DNA from: Pseudomonadota bacterium
GTDB taxonomy: Bacteria; Desulfobacterota; Desulfarculia; Desulfarculales; Desulfarculaceae
Direction of reading: 5' to 3'
NCBI GenBank assembly: GCA_018819925.1
Contig: JAHJPG010000069.1
Location: 1 to 63,611 of the forward strand
DNA length: 63,611 nucleotides
Shown here: positions 27,734 to 36,740 of the stretch, in pieces
Layout: each line of letters begins with the position of its first letter
Numbering within the stretch: position 1 is the first letter of the stretch
Notes under the pieces: generated by a model
Told to the model about the DNA's origin: nothing
Databases searched by the model: none
What the model saw: only the letters and a program-made list of their open reading frames with translations
Translations under genes and position numbers: made by a program

Positions 27734-28172
27734 TTTCAATTATTAATAATAATATCAATGAACTGTAAATAGCAAATAGCGCATTTAAAGTAGGAATCTC
27801 GGTTTGGATTGAATTTTACCAAACCAATGAGGCATCCCGTGCATCTGGCCAAAGGGCTATGTGTCACCGGATCGGTTGTACGATTTTCCGATATGGGACA
27901 ACTTGAGGCTGAAGGCGGCGGGGCCTTAAACAAAAAGGCTACGCTAGTTCCAAATCTTTGCCCATTCTTTACACTTCCAGCCACATTCTGATGTAATCAA
28001 GTTCATCTTACTGCTTTTACATTACTATTCATCTTAAATGAGTATTCTGGATTTATGCATCGGCCTCAAACTAGGAGTCCCCAAAAAACGAATAGAGGGT
28101 CAACAATATTTTGTGACTGCTTCACTATCGAGGTAGTTTACGAAGAAGTAACTCATTAAAGCAATTTTATAT
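27734..28172. other. AT-rich intergenic stretch without a convincing gene
   Basis: About 440 bases of markedly AT-rich sequence. It holds a 7-base inverted repeat GGTTTGG/CCAAACC (27801-27807 and 27819-27825), a 60-residue open frame (27809-27991, plus) without a ribosome site or recognisable domain, and a 32-residue frame at 28038-28136 (plus), also without a ribosome site. I cannot support any of these as genes. Confidence 0.5.
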
Positions 28173-29216
28173 TCAGTATCGGTCGGAGATTTCTTCGTTT
28201 GCAACAGTGTCCAGCGATGATTTTCTATGATTAATACATGAACGAACATAGTTAGCTAAAATATCGTAATTTATTGCCCGATTAGTTAAGCTAGAAAAGC
28301 TATACATGTCCAAGCAATTGCAGAAAGAGTTAGGGCATGGCGTTTGTTTTAAAAAACGCTCTGGTAAATTGTTTTTAACAAAATGGCCGCTTTTTTGGGG
28401 GAAGCATCCAACACTTATTATACCCATAGGATCCAAACTATACGCATAGACAGGATATGCGCATAAGTGGCCTTTACTGTTCTTAGTATGTGATTTCAGT
28501 TGGAAATCAATTTCTGGCAGTAGTTGACTGTAAATTTCTAACATTTCATCGGTTTGTTTGTCTGGTCCAGTGTATACATTTACATTTGTAAAGACATCAA
28601 TCCTCTCGAGTGCATTTTTAATGACAAAAAAATCTTCTATTTGTTTGTGGTGTAGAACGAAATTAACCATGCCGACATTGATCCCCGCCCCTTTTTTTTC
28701 TTTAATATTTTCAATGAATTTATCAGCGGATATCATCGTTGGGTGAAATGAAATGTTTAACTCAATTTTATCCCAATTAATGCCAGCATACTTTTCGGGT
28801 GACCAAAACCCATTAGTATCAATCCTAATGCATTTTATGTGTTCCATTTCACAGAGATTTTTTAATAAAATATAAAAATTTTTTCTGTCGAGGAATGGCT
28901 CTCCCCCTGTGATAGTTATAGAAACACCACGCGGTGATAAAGCTGAGAAAGATTCTACCCATTGCTGTGGCCGGTAATTATCAAATGCATGCGAATGAGT
29001 GTGGCCGAAATTGGTAACAAAACGTTTTAACAAGCTTGGATAACGTAAAAGTTGATAGTGTTTTATATAAGATATTTTACGGTTCCTAGTTCGCTGAAAG
29101 CAATAGTGGCAGTTGTAGTTACACCACAAAGAAATGAGCCAACGAATATATATAGGGCGATGATCACCAGCGTTTGTGTTCCAAACTGATTTGTCCGCGT
29201 GGTTTGCATTTGGCAT
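28173..29216 (-). CDS. orphan radical SAM protein with C-terminal cysteine cluster
   Basis: A 347-residue radical SAM enzyme. The cluster motif CNYNCHYC (CX3CX2C) is at residues 32-39 and the SAM-contact motif ITGGEPFL follows about 100 residues later. The C-terminal third has further cysteines (HLCAYPVYAY, GCFPQ, CPNSFCNC), suggesting a SPASM/twitch-like auxiliary cluster. The start at 29216 has GGAG 8 bases upstream; the frame extends further upstream but that part is GC-rich and unlike the family. Base composition is strongly AT-rich compared with all neighbours, so recent transfer is likely. No maturase partner or obvious precursor peptide is adjacent. Reaction unknown. Confidence 0.8.
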   Translation of the reverse strand: MPNANHADKSVWNTNAGDHRPIYIRWLISLWCNYNCHYCFQRTRNRKISYIKHYQLLRYPSLLKRFVTNFGHTHSHAFDNYRPQQWVESFSALSPRGVSITITGGEPFLDRKNFYILLKNLCEMEHIKCIRIDTNGFWSPEKYAGINWDKIELNISFHPTMISADKFIENIKEKKGAGINVGMVNFVLHHKQIEDFFVIKNALERIDVFTNVNVYTGPDKQTDEMLEIYSQLLPEIDFQLKSHTKNSKGHLCAYPVYAYSLDPMGIISVGCFPQKSGHFVKNNLPERFLKQTPCPNSFCNCLDMYSFSSLTNRAINYDILANYVRSCINHRKSSLDTVANEEISDRY

Positions 29217-29532
29217 TAAAATGGCTCCATTTATGCGATAAGCGTCACAATGAACCGAGATTATGCGGGCAGCCGCCGCGCTTCGCCCCATTTTGAGCCT
29301 TTTGATACTCCCGATGCACATTATCGCGCGGTTGGGCCGCATCCAAAGGCTTCGTTGCCTACCAGGCAAAGCAATTTCTCACTGAAAATCTAGCGGTAAA
29401 TACATTACCTTAGCTTGCGTATAGTAGCCCAATTTAATTCAGAGGATCAAGATACTTTTTTGGTGTGCCAAATTACTTTGCGTTGAGTCCAGTTACCAGC
29501 ATAATTGCCAGAGCGGGGACGTTGGATTTGCC
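29217..29532. other. intergenic stretch, no gene seen
   Basis: About 316 bases between the divergently oriented radical SAM gene and the papain-like pseudogene. The half next to the radical SAM gene is GC-rich and forms an unused upstream extension of its frame; the rest is AT-rich. I see no RNA gene, repeat or convincing promoter. Confidence 0.4.
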
Positions 29533-29930
29533 GTGCGCCCTGTCACATCCCTTCACAACAATACAGCCTTGGAAACTGACCGGGCCAACCAAGAAGCAGG
29601 CCGGTTGGTGCCAAGCCATGCCCTTTTAATCACCGGCCCCAATCAAATAGTTGAGGCCACGTGGCCCAACGTGCGCGAAGCCGAGCTTTCGCCCCTCATT
29701 GAAAACCCCGTAACGCTCCTTTGGGTTTGCAGACCCCTTGGCCAAACCGAGGCGGCTATACAGGAATCCATACGGCTTGCCGGGGACATTGCAAACGACA
29801 AGGCTCCTCTTATGATTGGCAAGCCCATTTGGAGTTCCTTGCCAGCGACTCAGACGGCGCGGACGGCAGTCCCTGCCCAGAGGCGGCCTGCAAGGGATTG
29901 GGTTGGGACGAACCAGCGTGGCCGGTTTGA
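29533..29930 (+). pseudogene. frameshifted permuted papain-like (YiiX/NlpC-P60 type) protein
   Basis: One frame reads VPSHALLITGPNQIVEATWP and continues to RLAGDIANDKAP (up to 29808); the next frame continues YDWQAHLEFLASDSD and PCPEAACKGLGWDEPAW to a stop at 29928. Joining them gives a layout like permuted papain-fold hydrolases: an SHxxxxxG histidine block, a YDW segment and a late cysteine (PCPEA). The break is one missing or two extra bases at about 29808-29811. The N terminus is also short. It may be a real pseudogene or a sequencing error. Family assignment is by motif only. Confidence 0.5.
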
Positions 29931-29946
29931 GAGTTGCGGCCTGGGC

Positions 29947-31464
29947 TTAGAACGTGAACTTGGTGGTCAGTTGCAAGCGGGTGTCGTCGCCGCTGGCGCC
30001 GTCTTTGTCCACGCGTTCGCCCCAGAGCAGTTCACCGCCAAAAAGCCACCGGCTGGATGGTTGCCAGATCAGGTTTGCGCAGGAATATTGGGTGGAGTGG
30101 TAGGAGTCGTAGGGCTGGTTGTCGGCATTATCCACCTTGAGCGCGCCGTAGAGAACCACCGAGCTGAGGGTCTTGGCCCATTTGTGTTCGTAGGCCAGGT
30201 AATATCCCCAAACCGGCAGGACCTCCAGGCTGTTGTTGGTGGAGTCGTAAAAGGCGTCGGGCGGAGAGTCGTTTATGGTGGAGCCCATACCCTGGCCATA
30301 AGAAATGGAGAAGGTCAGATTGTCCCCTTCATGCAGAAAGGGAAGCCCCAGGTTGCCGTTGCCCACCACGCCCCAGCCCAGGGCGGTCTCGGTGGGGCCG
30401 TCGTTTAAGCTGGCGCGCAGATCGCGCACCATGGCCGAGCCCTGAAACTTGAGCGGGCCGGCAATCCACTCCAGGGAAGCCACCCCATCGGGCCAGGCGG
30501 TGAGCAGATCCGCCCCCTGGATGGAATGCTCAGTGGGGGTTTCCAAAGCCAATTTCAAGATGAGGCCCTGGTCAAGCTGTCGACTCCAGCGAATTTGCGG
30601 CACCCGCTGGCCGACCTCGGCGTTGGGCCCCTCGTAATCCAGGATATTGGGCCAGGCCACGCCGTAATAAGCCGTGGACCAGGCTTGACCAGCCAGCAGG
30701 TCTCCGCCAAACACATACTTGGTCAGTTCGCCGTAGGCCTCGCGCATCCGGAAATCGGGGGTGGTGCTTTGGGCATTGGCAAAAAAGTCCATGGAGACAT
30801 AGGTCTTCAGATGCCCCTGCTCCACCGGGGTTCTGGTCTCCAGCCATAGCTGGGTGGTCTTGACGCTGAAATTGGTCTTGCCGCTCGACCCCTGGGCCTT
30901 GGTGGCGCCCCGGGTGACGATGGCGGAGGTGACGAAGTCGGTCGGAGTGGTGATGGCGCCGGTGTCGTGGATCACATCCAACTGGGCAAAGCCGCCCAAG
31001 GCGAAACGGGTCTTCGATCCCTGCACCTCGAAAGACCCCGGCCAATCGGGCTGCGGGGCCTTGGATGAAGTCACGGCAGCCGTTGCCAGTCTGCCGGTGG
31101 TTTTAACTTCCGGCCGCTGGGCTTCGGCGGTTTTTTCCGCGCCGGCCTCCACCAAGCCGCGTACCTGTTTTTGTAGTGATTGGAGCATGTTGCGCTGCTG
31201 CTCCAATTGCTTTTGTTGCGCCTCGAGTTGGCGCTGCTGCAACTCGATGACCTTTTGCAGTTGCTGCACCTTGCCGGCATAATCCGGCGCCGAGGCGCCT
31301 CCGCCCTGTTGGGCCAGGGAATGCGGGACTGCGGCAAAGAGCGCCCCGGCGGTTATGACGGCAAAAATCAACAGCGTTTTTGGGAAAAGTTGCAACCTGT
31401 CCCCCAAAAGAGTGTTTTTGCGCTTCACGCGACCGCTTTCATTTTTGGCTGTCATTGATTTCAC
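29947..31464 (-). CDS. DcaP-like outer-membrane trimeric porin
   Basis: A 505-residue protein with a signal sequence (about residues 1-51, ending SLAQ) and a long glutamine-rich coiled coil (about 60-105, QQLQKVIELQQRQLEAQQKQ) typical of DcaP-family trimers. The remainder is amphipathic beta strands, and the chain ends in Phe (TTKFTF) as outer-membrane barrels do. DcaP porins are linked to dicarboxylate entry in Acinetobacter. A terminator after the upstream metallo-hydrolase gene makes it a separate transcript of the same-strand catabolic cluster, for which it is probably the outer-membrane port. Confidence 0.85.
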   Translation of the reverse strand: MKSMTAKNESGRVKRKNTLLGDRLQLFPKTLLIFAVITAGALFAAVPHSLAQQGGGASAPDYAGKVQQLQKVIELQQRQLEAQQKQLEQQRNMLQSLQKQVRGLVEAGAEKTAEAQRPEVKTTGRLATAAVTSSKAPQPDWPGSFEVQGSKTRFALGGFAQLDVIHDTGAITTPTDFVTSAIVTRGATKAQGSSGKTNFSVKTTQLWLETRTPVEQGHLKTYVSMDFFANAQSTTPDFRMREAYGELTKYVFGGDLLAGQAWSTAYYGVAWPNILDYEGPNAEVGQRVPQIRWSRQLDQGLILKLALETPTEHSIQGADLLTAWPDGVASLEWIAGPLKFQGSAMVRDLRASLNDGPTETALGWGVVGNGNLGLPFLHEGDNLTFSISYGQGMGSTINDSPPDAFYDSTNNSLEVLPVWGYYLAYEHKWAKTLSSVVLYGALKVDNADNQPYDSYHSTQYSCANLIWQPSSRWLFGGELLWGERVDKDGASGDDTRLQLTTKFTF

Positions 31465-31727
31465 CCTGAATCACACGACAGGTTACGCGTTTTTCCCGCC
31501 CTTGCCGTGCTGATGCCACAGGATGCACAACATCGCACCAACGATCAGCGTCTAAAGGCCGTTTGCCGTATCCCGACAATGGTTTTTGTGCAAAACCCAC
31601 GGTGAAGATCACGCTTCCCCATATTTCAAAAATAGTAGCCCATTTTCGTTCCGTTGGTCAAAGGTGCATTCTCATCTCAGCCGGTGGCCGGCACCTCTTG
31701 GGAATGTTGGGCAAGGAGGAGTTGAAA

Positions 31728-31770
31728 GAAAATATATAAAAAAATGATGGCTTGCCTGGCAGGGCGTGCC
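31728..31770 (-). terminator. rho-independent terminator after the metallo-hydrolase gene
   Basis: On the minus strand GGCACGCC-ctgcca-GGCAAGCC (31770-31749) forms an 8-position stem with one mismatch, followed by ATCATTTTTTTATATATTTT. It starts 2 bases after the stop codon. The 263 bases from here to the porin gene hold no gene. Confidence 0.7.
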
Positions 31771-31771
31771 C

Positions 31772-32743
31772 CTAGTCCGCAATGTGGAAAGTGGTCAGCC
31801 TCGATTCCTCGCCACGGCGTACAACCTGTTTGCACTCCAGATAGCGCAGGTGGGCAAGGGCCTCTCCGGTGGCGAACCACTTCTGGGCCACGGGGAACTC
31901 TTCCCAGGAACGGCAGTTGATATCCCAACTCATCCGAGCGGCGGTTTGATAGGCGCTCAAGGGGCTCGAAGCCAGAATGCCTACTATCTCATCCAGCCGT
32001 TGGTGGTGGTGATCCTTTAATTCGATTATCCGCCGCCCACAGTCGTTAATGAGACGCCGATGACCGGGAAGGACCAGCTTCACTTTGAGATGAGACACTT
32101 TGTCCAGGCTGTCCAAATAATTTGCCAGCGGATCACAGTCGTCTTTCCAGCACTGGATATTGGGGGTTATGTCGTCCAGGATGTGATCTCCGGCCAGCAA
32201 TATCCCTTTGTCCGCTTCCCATAAGCAGGTGTGGCCAAGGGTGTGGCCCGGGGTCAGCAGGCAGCTGAAGTTGTAATCGCCCACGGACAGGATGTCGCCA
32301 TCGTTGATTAGACTCAACTGCGGCACCCACTCGGAGCCAAACTTGTAGCCAGGATGGTTGTTGAGGGCGGCTTCCAGTTCATCTCGGGGAAAACCGTTCA
32401 AGCCGCCATACTCGATCATCGGCTCCCAACCGCCGCCAGCCTCTATGATCTCGGCCTCCGGGCGGTTGAAGAATATGCGGCTGCCCTCCTTGGCGATCTT
32501 GGGGGTGAGCGCGAAGTGATCGGCGTGCAGATGGGTTATGAAAAAATCGGTGCGCTCCAGATTCACCCCCAACTCCTCTATCCCTTGCCGCATTGCCTCG
32601 AGACACTCTGGCCGGTTAAGCCCCGTGTCCACGATAAGATTGCGTGGCGATCCCAAGACAAAATAGGAGTTAAGGTACTTCAGGGGGCTGTTGGGGAGCG
32701 GGATGTTGACCCGGAACAAGCCGGGCGAAACCTCTTCGATCAT
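31772..32743 (-). CDS. MBL-fold metallo-hydrolase
   Basis: A 323-residue metallo-beta-lactamase-fold hydrolase. Metal ligands are visible in HLHADH (about residues 71-76), PGHTLGHT, AGDHIL and PGHRR. A C-terminal winged-helix-like tail (about residues 270-323) is typical of the glyoxalase-II/LACTB2-like subgroup. Its place at the end of an acyl-CoA ligase and beta-oxidation cluster suggests a thioesterase or lactonase role, for example releasing CoA from a dead-end thioester. This role is inference. The transcript ends at the terminator that follows. Confidence 0.85.
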   Translation of the reverse strand: MIEEVSPGLFRVNIPLPNSPLKYLNSYFVLGSPRNLIVDTGLNRPECLEAMRQGIEELGVNLERTDFFITHLHADHFALTPKIAKEGSRIFFNRPEAEIIEAGGGWEPMIEYGGLNGFPRDELEAALNNHPGYKFGSEWVPQLSLINDGDILSVGDYNFSCLLTPGHTLGHTCLWEADKGILLAGDHILDDITPNIQCWKDDCDPLANYLDSLDKVSHLKVKLVLPGHRRLINDCGRRIIELKDHHHQRLDEIVGILASSPLSAYQTAARMSWDINCRSWEEFPVAQKWFATGEALAHLRYLECKQVVRRGEESRLTTFHIAD

Positions 32744-32837
32744 TTAGACACACATTTTTCTTTTATCCGGAGTGATCATTAATGGGGCCAACCGCCAGAA
32801 GATTGTACTGCGTCGCGCTGGATTGTCCAAAGACAAC

Positions 32838-34424
32838 CTAATGAATGTTCCGTTGCGACTTGTCCCAGTATTTCTTTCTCACCTCGCGGCGCAGCACCTT
32901 GCCCACCGCGCTAAGCGGCAGTTCGTTGACAAACTCGATGCTCTTGGGCACCTTGTAGCGGGTCAGGTTTTCCTTGCAAAACGCGAGGATATCCTCTTGG
33001 CTGGCCGAAGCGCCATCCTTTAGCACCACCACTCCGCACACGGCCTCACCCCAATAATCATCGGGCATCCCAACCACGGCTGAGTTTTGAATGGTGGGAT
33101 GGGCATTGAGGACGTTTTCCACTTCTTGGGCGTAAACGTTGAAACCGCCGGTTATGATCATGTCCTTTTTGCGGTCTACCAGATAGATGCGCCCGAACTC
33201 GTCGCAATAACCGATATCGCCTGATTTCCAGAAACCGTTTTCGCTGAAATTAGCCCGCGTCTGCTCTGGGTCGTTGTAGTAGCCCGCTATGGTGTTGCCG
33301 CCTCTGATCCAGATTTCTCCTTCCTGGCCAGAGGACAGCTCTTGGCCCGAGTCGTCGCAGATCATCACCTCCACCCCTGGCACAGGCGACCCCACGGATT
33401 TCAGGATGCGCCTCTGCTCTTCGGTTTCAAAGGCGTGATCCTTGCGTCCCAGCACCGTGGCCGGCGGCCACGATTCGGTGGATGCGTATCCTTGCACGAA
33501 AATCTGGCCGAACTGCCCAATCAATTCTTCCAGTTTGGCCGGGGAGATGGGGGATGATCCGTATCGGATGGTTTTCAGGCTGCTCAAGTCGTATTTCTTG
33601 GGCAGGCCCATGTCGAGCATGCGGTAGAGGACGGTGGGAACAGTGTAAATCAAATCGGCCTTGGATCGCGCTACCGTTTGACACATTAGATCAATGTCCA
33701 CCCGGTTGAGGGTTATGGTCTCGCCGCCCTTGAAGTAGGCGGGCAGGACTACGGCGCCGGAGGCGTGAGTGATGGGGGTAGACAGTATGGCTTTGGGTTG
33801 ATCAAAAGGATAAAGTTCGATGTAGTGGATTGGGTTGAGGCCGGCGCTGAACATGTTGGAAATGCTATACATGGTGCATTTGGCTTGACCGGTGGTTCCT
33901 CCGGTGAACCTCATGATCGCAATATGTTTGCTTGCGTCTTCATATATAAATTCGTCGTCCGGGTCCGTGGTGGAGGCCTGTGCCACCAAGTCCCAAAAGT
34001 AATACACGCCCTCCATGGGCCGGGTGGGCTTGTCCATGGACACCATGCTTATGCCCCTGCCACGCAGATCGTCGTAATATTCCTCCACGAGCCTTTCTTC
34101 GATAAACGCCAGCCGCGCGTTCACCCAATCGACCTGATGCAGATGCTCCTGCCGGGAGTCGCGAATACCCATCCACAAAGCGGTAGCTTTGGATTTGGCC
34201 ATCCAAAGATGCAAAAGACCCATGTTATCGTTTTCCAACAAGGTGGCGTAGCGGTCGCCATTTCCCAGGCCGAACTTGCCTTGAAGGACGTGACAGACTT
34301 GGTTGGTCAACTCGTGCAACTGGCCAAAGGTGAACCTCCGGTTCCTTTCCACGTTGTAAAGCGCCGGCGAGTTCCAATAGCGGCGGGCAGTCTGTTTCAT
34401 AAGCCTGGCGACATTTATCATCAT
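32838..34424 (-). CDS. AMP-forming acyl-CoA ligase
   Basis: A 528-residue member of the adenylate-forming (ANL) family. The phosphate loop is FTGGTTGQAKCT (about residue 175), the A5 motif GYASTESWPP, the A7 region SGDIGYCDEFGRIYLVDRKKD and the C-terminal acyl-adenylate lysine in SAVGKVLRRE. It should activate a carboxylic acid as its CoA thioester. ATG at 34424 (and an adjacent one at 34421) follows GAGGGG; a GTG at 34433 also opens the frame. The phosphate loop is unusual in having KCT in place of KG. Confidence 0.9.
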   Translation of the reverse strand: MMINVARLMKQTARRYWNSPALYNVERNRRFTFGQLHELTNQVCHVLQGKFGLGNGDRYATLLENDNMGLLHLWMAKSKATALWMGIRDSRQEHLHQVDWVNARLAFIEERLVEEYYDDLRGRGISMVSMDKPTRPMEGVYYFWDLVAQASTTDPDDEFIYEDASKHIAIMRFTGGTTGQAKCTMYSISNMFSAGLNPIHYIELYPFDQPKAILSTPITHASGAVVLPAYFKGGETITLNRVDIDLMCQTVARSKADLIYTVPTVLYRMLDMGLPKKYDLSSLKTIRYGSSPISPAKLEELIGQFGQIFVQGYASTESWPPATVLGRKDHAFETEEQRRILKSVGSPVPGVEVMICDDSGQELSSGQEGEIWIRGGNTIAGYYNDPEQTRANFSENGFWKSGDIGYCDEFGRIYLVDRKKDMIITGGFNVYAQEVENVLNAHPTIQNSAVVGMPDDYWGEAVCGVVVLKDGASASQEDILAFCKENLTRYKVPKSIEFVNELPLSAVGKVLRREVRKKYWDKSQRNIH

Positions 34425-34517
34425 GGCATGCACCCCTCTTGCTCGGCTGGGTCAGTCCCCGGCCTTCCCATAACTTGAGACGGCCCCGTTTTTTAAAAAA
34501 CATTAAATCTGAAAGCA

Positions 34518-35423
34518 TCAGGCTTCGTAAGGCGAAACCATTTCCTCGATTATCTCGCGCACCGTTTTGACCTCATGTACGATTCCGGCCACCTGACCGG
34601 CGGCCAAGGTGTATGCGTCCAGGTCGCCCTGAATCCAAGCCTTGCCGATATTCTGCCTGGGAATGGCCGCGGAACGTCCTCCGCTTGGGTCTTCCCGCAG
34701 GCGCTGGGCCAAGGCGGTGGGCAACACGCGCACCATTATCCTGTCGGTGCGGTCGATCAAGATGGTGTCCGTCTCCGTTGCTTGGCAAATCATGGCCTTG
34801 TAGTTTTCATGGGCGATGCATTCGGCCGAGGCGATAAAGCGGGTTCCCACCTGAACCCCCTTGGCTCCCAGGGCCAAGGCGGCGCGGAAACCTCTCGAGT
34901 CGCCGATGCCTCCCGCCGCCACCACCGGCAGCGTCACCGCGTCGGCCACCGCCGGCACCAATACCATGGTTGAAACCGCGTCATGGCCCTGGATGCCACC
35001 CGATTCGGCCCCTTCGGCGATAACCGCATCCACCCCCGCGGCCTGTGCTTTCTTGGCCTTGTCCACAGTGGGGCAAACATGCAGGACCTTGACCCCCTGC
35101 GGCTTGAGCATTTGGACCAAAGGGCCGGGGTCTCCCGCGCTGGTGGTAATGGCCTTGATACCCATCTCCACCATGACTTGGGCCATCTCGGCGCAGCGGG
35201 GGTTCAAGACCGTAAGGTTGGCCCCAAATGGCTTGCCGGTCAGGGTCTGAACCTGCTGTATTTGGCGGCGCAACTCCTCGGCATCTTCCTGGAAGGCCGA
35301 TCCCAAGACGCCGTAGCCCCCGGCCTCGGAAACCGCCGCAACCATCTCCGGGTTGCAGATAACTCCCATCGCGCCTTGGATGATGGGATATTGGCATCCC
35401 AGCAACTCGGCAATATTTTGCAT
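34518..35423 (-). CDS. nitronate monooxygenase/FabK-like FMN protein
   Basis: A 301-residue TIM-barrel flavoprotein of the 2-nitropropane dioxygenase/FabK family. The N terminus PIIQGAMGVICNPEMVAAVS and the FMN-phosphate block VVAAGGIGDSRGF...GAKGVQVGTRF are diagnostic. The family's catalytic-histidine motif AGGHxG reads SGGIQGHD here, so the usual base is displaced or lost. In an anaerobe the monooxygenase name is unlikely to be literal; an enoyl-thioester reductase or double-bond isomerase role within the CoA pathway is an alternative. It lies 26 bases after the FrhB-type gene. Confidence 0.85.
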   Translation of the reverse strand: MQNIAELLGCQYPIIQGAMGVICNPEMVAAVSEAGGYGVLGSAFQEDAEELRRQIQQVQTLTGKPFGANLTVLNPRCAEMAQVMVEMGIKAITTSAGDPGPLVQMLKPQGVKVLHVCPTVDKAKKAQAAGVDAVIAEGAESGGIQGHDAVSTMVLVPAVADAVTLPVVAAGGIGDSRGFRAALALGAKGVQVGTRFIASAECIAHENYKAMICQATETDTILIDRTDRIMVRVLPTALAQRLREDPSGGRSAAIPRQNIGKAWIQGDLDAYTLAAGQVAGIVHEVKTVREIIEEMVSPYEA

Positions 35424-35448
35424 GATGCTCTCCGTTATTTCGGGGCGG

Positions 35449-36639
35449 TTACTCAGTCAGATCGATTCGGAAAGGAGCCCTTTTGCGATGACGCCAGTTA
35501 AACTGGCAGCCAAAATCCGGGGTGGGCCAGCCGTGGCGGCTTCGTTGCTGCAGGTTGTAAACCGCCCCATGCTTTTTGGACTCGAAGCCGATGTTGCCGT
35601 AAAAGGCCGCCTCCTCCAACGGCCCCACGGCAATAGCCCCGGCTTGCCGGGCATGCTCCACCAACTCGCCTCCCTTTTGGCTGCGCACGATGAAGCCGTT
35701 CCAATGAGGAATTTTCTTCCAGGGCCCCTCCTGCCCTCCGGCGAAGATATCCCCCAAGGAGATGTCGGCCAGTTCCGCGGTCCAGTCAGGGCACATGCGG
35801 CAACGGTCCCTGATTAGCCAGAGGTAATTGCTGACCCGGTCGAGGTTGGAGATGGTCGTTACGGAACCGTCGGTACATAGCAATTTGATGTCCTGGGAGT
35901 CGCGTCCTCCCCGGTAAACCAGCTTGGTTATGTCTTCAAGCCTCACGTCGCTGAATTCGCCTATCACGTGTTCGGTCACGCGATAGGAGGTGTTGGCTCC
36001 GCAGAACAGGCCTAGGATGAAAACGATGTTATTGCTTAGACCCTCCGCCTCTCCGGAGGCCGCCAGTTTGCGCAGGCCATGCACTTGGCACGGCAACCCC
36101 ACCACGGCGAGCTTTTCGCCGGGCTTCGCTTGCTTCAGTCCCGCCAAGGAAGGGCACAGCTGATACTTCGAGCCCGCGGCTTTTCTTATCTCATCAGGGG
36201 TTCTGGCCAGCAAAGGCAGGGTGCGCCAGGGGCGCTGTTGGTCCATCCCTGCGAGCACAGCCGCATCTATAAGCCCCTGCTCCATGGCGTAGATAAGGAG
36301 GGCGGAAGTCATCCCCCCGCTGGCCGAGGCGCGGCGCAGAGACTCATCTTTGGCATGCCCCCTGAGCAAGGCTGTGTAAACCCCGAGATATTCTTCCTCT
36401 TGGGCGCGGGCTCGACCAAAAAATTTCTTTTCCAGCAAGGGTAGGGGGATCAACGCCCCGGGACAGGCAAGGCCGCATATGCCGCAAGCGAGACATTCGC
36501 CGCTTAAATATGGCTCCTCTTGCTCCATGTCCCATTCAAGACATCCGCTCGGGCAAGCGCCCACACACAGGCCGCAAGCTGTGCAAAGCCCTTTTTGAAC
36601 CACCTGTTCTTCCAGGCCTTGGAAATCTTCGGTGCGCAT
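35449..36639 (-). CDS. coenzyme F420 hydrogenase/dehydrogenase beta-subunit family Fe-S flavoprotein
   Basis: A 396-residue FrhB/FdhB-type protein. Two ferredoxin-like clusters open it (CTACGLCVGACPSGC and CLACGICGLACPG, residues about 18-65), followed by the FrhB N domain (ASGGMTSALLIYAME) and C domain with a further cysteine motif (RDRCRMCPDWTAELADISLGDIF). It should transfer electrons between a ferredoxin or flavin and a deazaflavin or other acceptor. The start MRTEDFQGLEEQ at 36639 has GGGGAAG upstream; earlier in-frame starts run into the TAXI gene. It could reduce or re-oxidise the acyl-CoA dehydrogenase pool of the same cluster. Confidence 0.82.
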   Translation of the reverse strand: MRTEDFQGLEEQVVQKGLCTACGLCVGACPSGCLEWDMEQEEPYLSGECLACGICGLACPGALIPLPLLEKKFFGRARAQEEEYLGVYTALLRGHAKDESLRRASASGGMTSALLIYAMEQGLIDAAVLAGMDQQRPWRTLPLLARTPDEIRKAAGSKYQLCPSLAGLKQAKPGEKLAVVGLPCQVHGLRKLAASGEAEGLSNNIVFILGLFCGANTSYRVTEHVIGEFSDVRLEDITKLVYRGGRDSQDIKLLCTDGSVTTISNLDRVSNYLWLIRDRCRMCPDWTAELADISLGDIFAGGQEGPWKKIPHWNGFIVRSQKGGELVEHARQAGAIAVGPLEEAAFYGNIGFESKKHGAVYNLQQRSRHGWPTPDFGCQFNWRHRKRAPFRIDLTE

Positions 36640-36686
36640 ATGGAACTTCCCCAGGGCGTTGGTTTTTTCGCGGGCCGGTGATGAAA

Positions 36687-36718
36687 ACTGGCCGCGGGCG
36701 CGCTGGCCCGCCGCCAGT
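36687..36718 (-). terminator. strong hairpin after TAXI binding-protein gene
   Basis: ACTGGC-c-GCGGGC (36687-36699) pairs with GCCCGC-c-GCCAGT (36706-36718) around a 6-base loop, giving 12 pairs with one C-C mismatch. There is no T run. It lies 23 bases after the TAXI stop. Confidence 0.5.
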
Positions 36719-36740
36719 GAGAAAGTCGGGGCAAGACTTA

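Noticed and set aside
28038-28136. 32-residue frame next to the radical SAM gene as a possible RiPP precursor
   Set aside because: No ribosome site, opposite strand, and no Cys/Ser/Thr-rich or Gly-Gly core layout; could not be supported.
27596-29532. An insertion sequence explaining the AT-rich island
   Set aside because: No transposase motif, no long terminal inverted repeats and no target duplication could be found; only a 7-base inverted repeat at 27801-27825.
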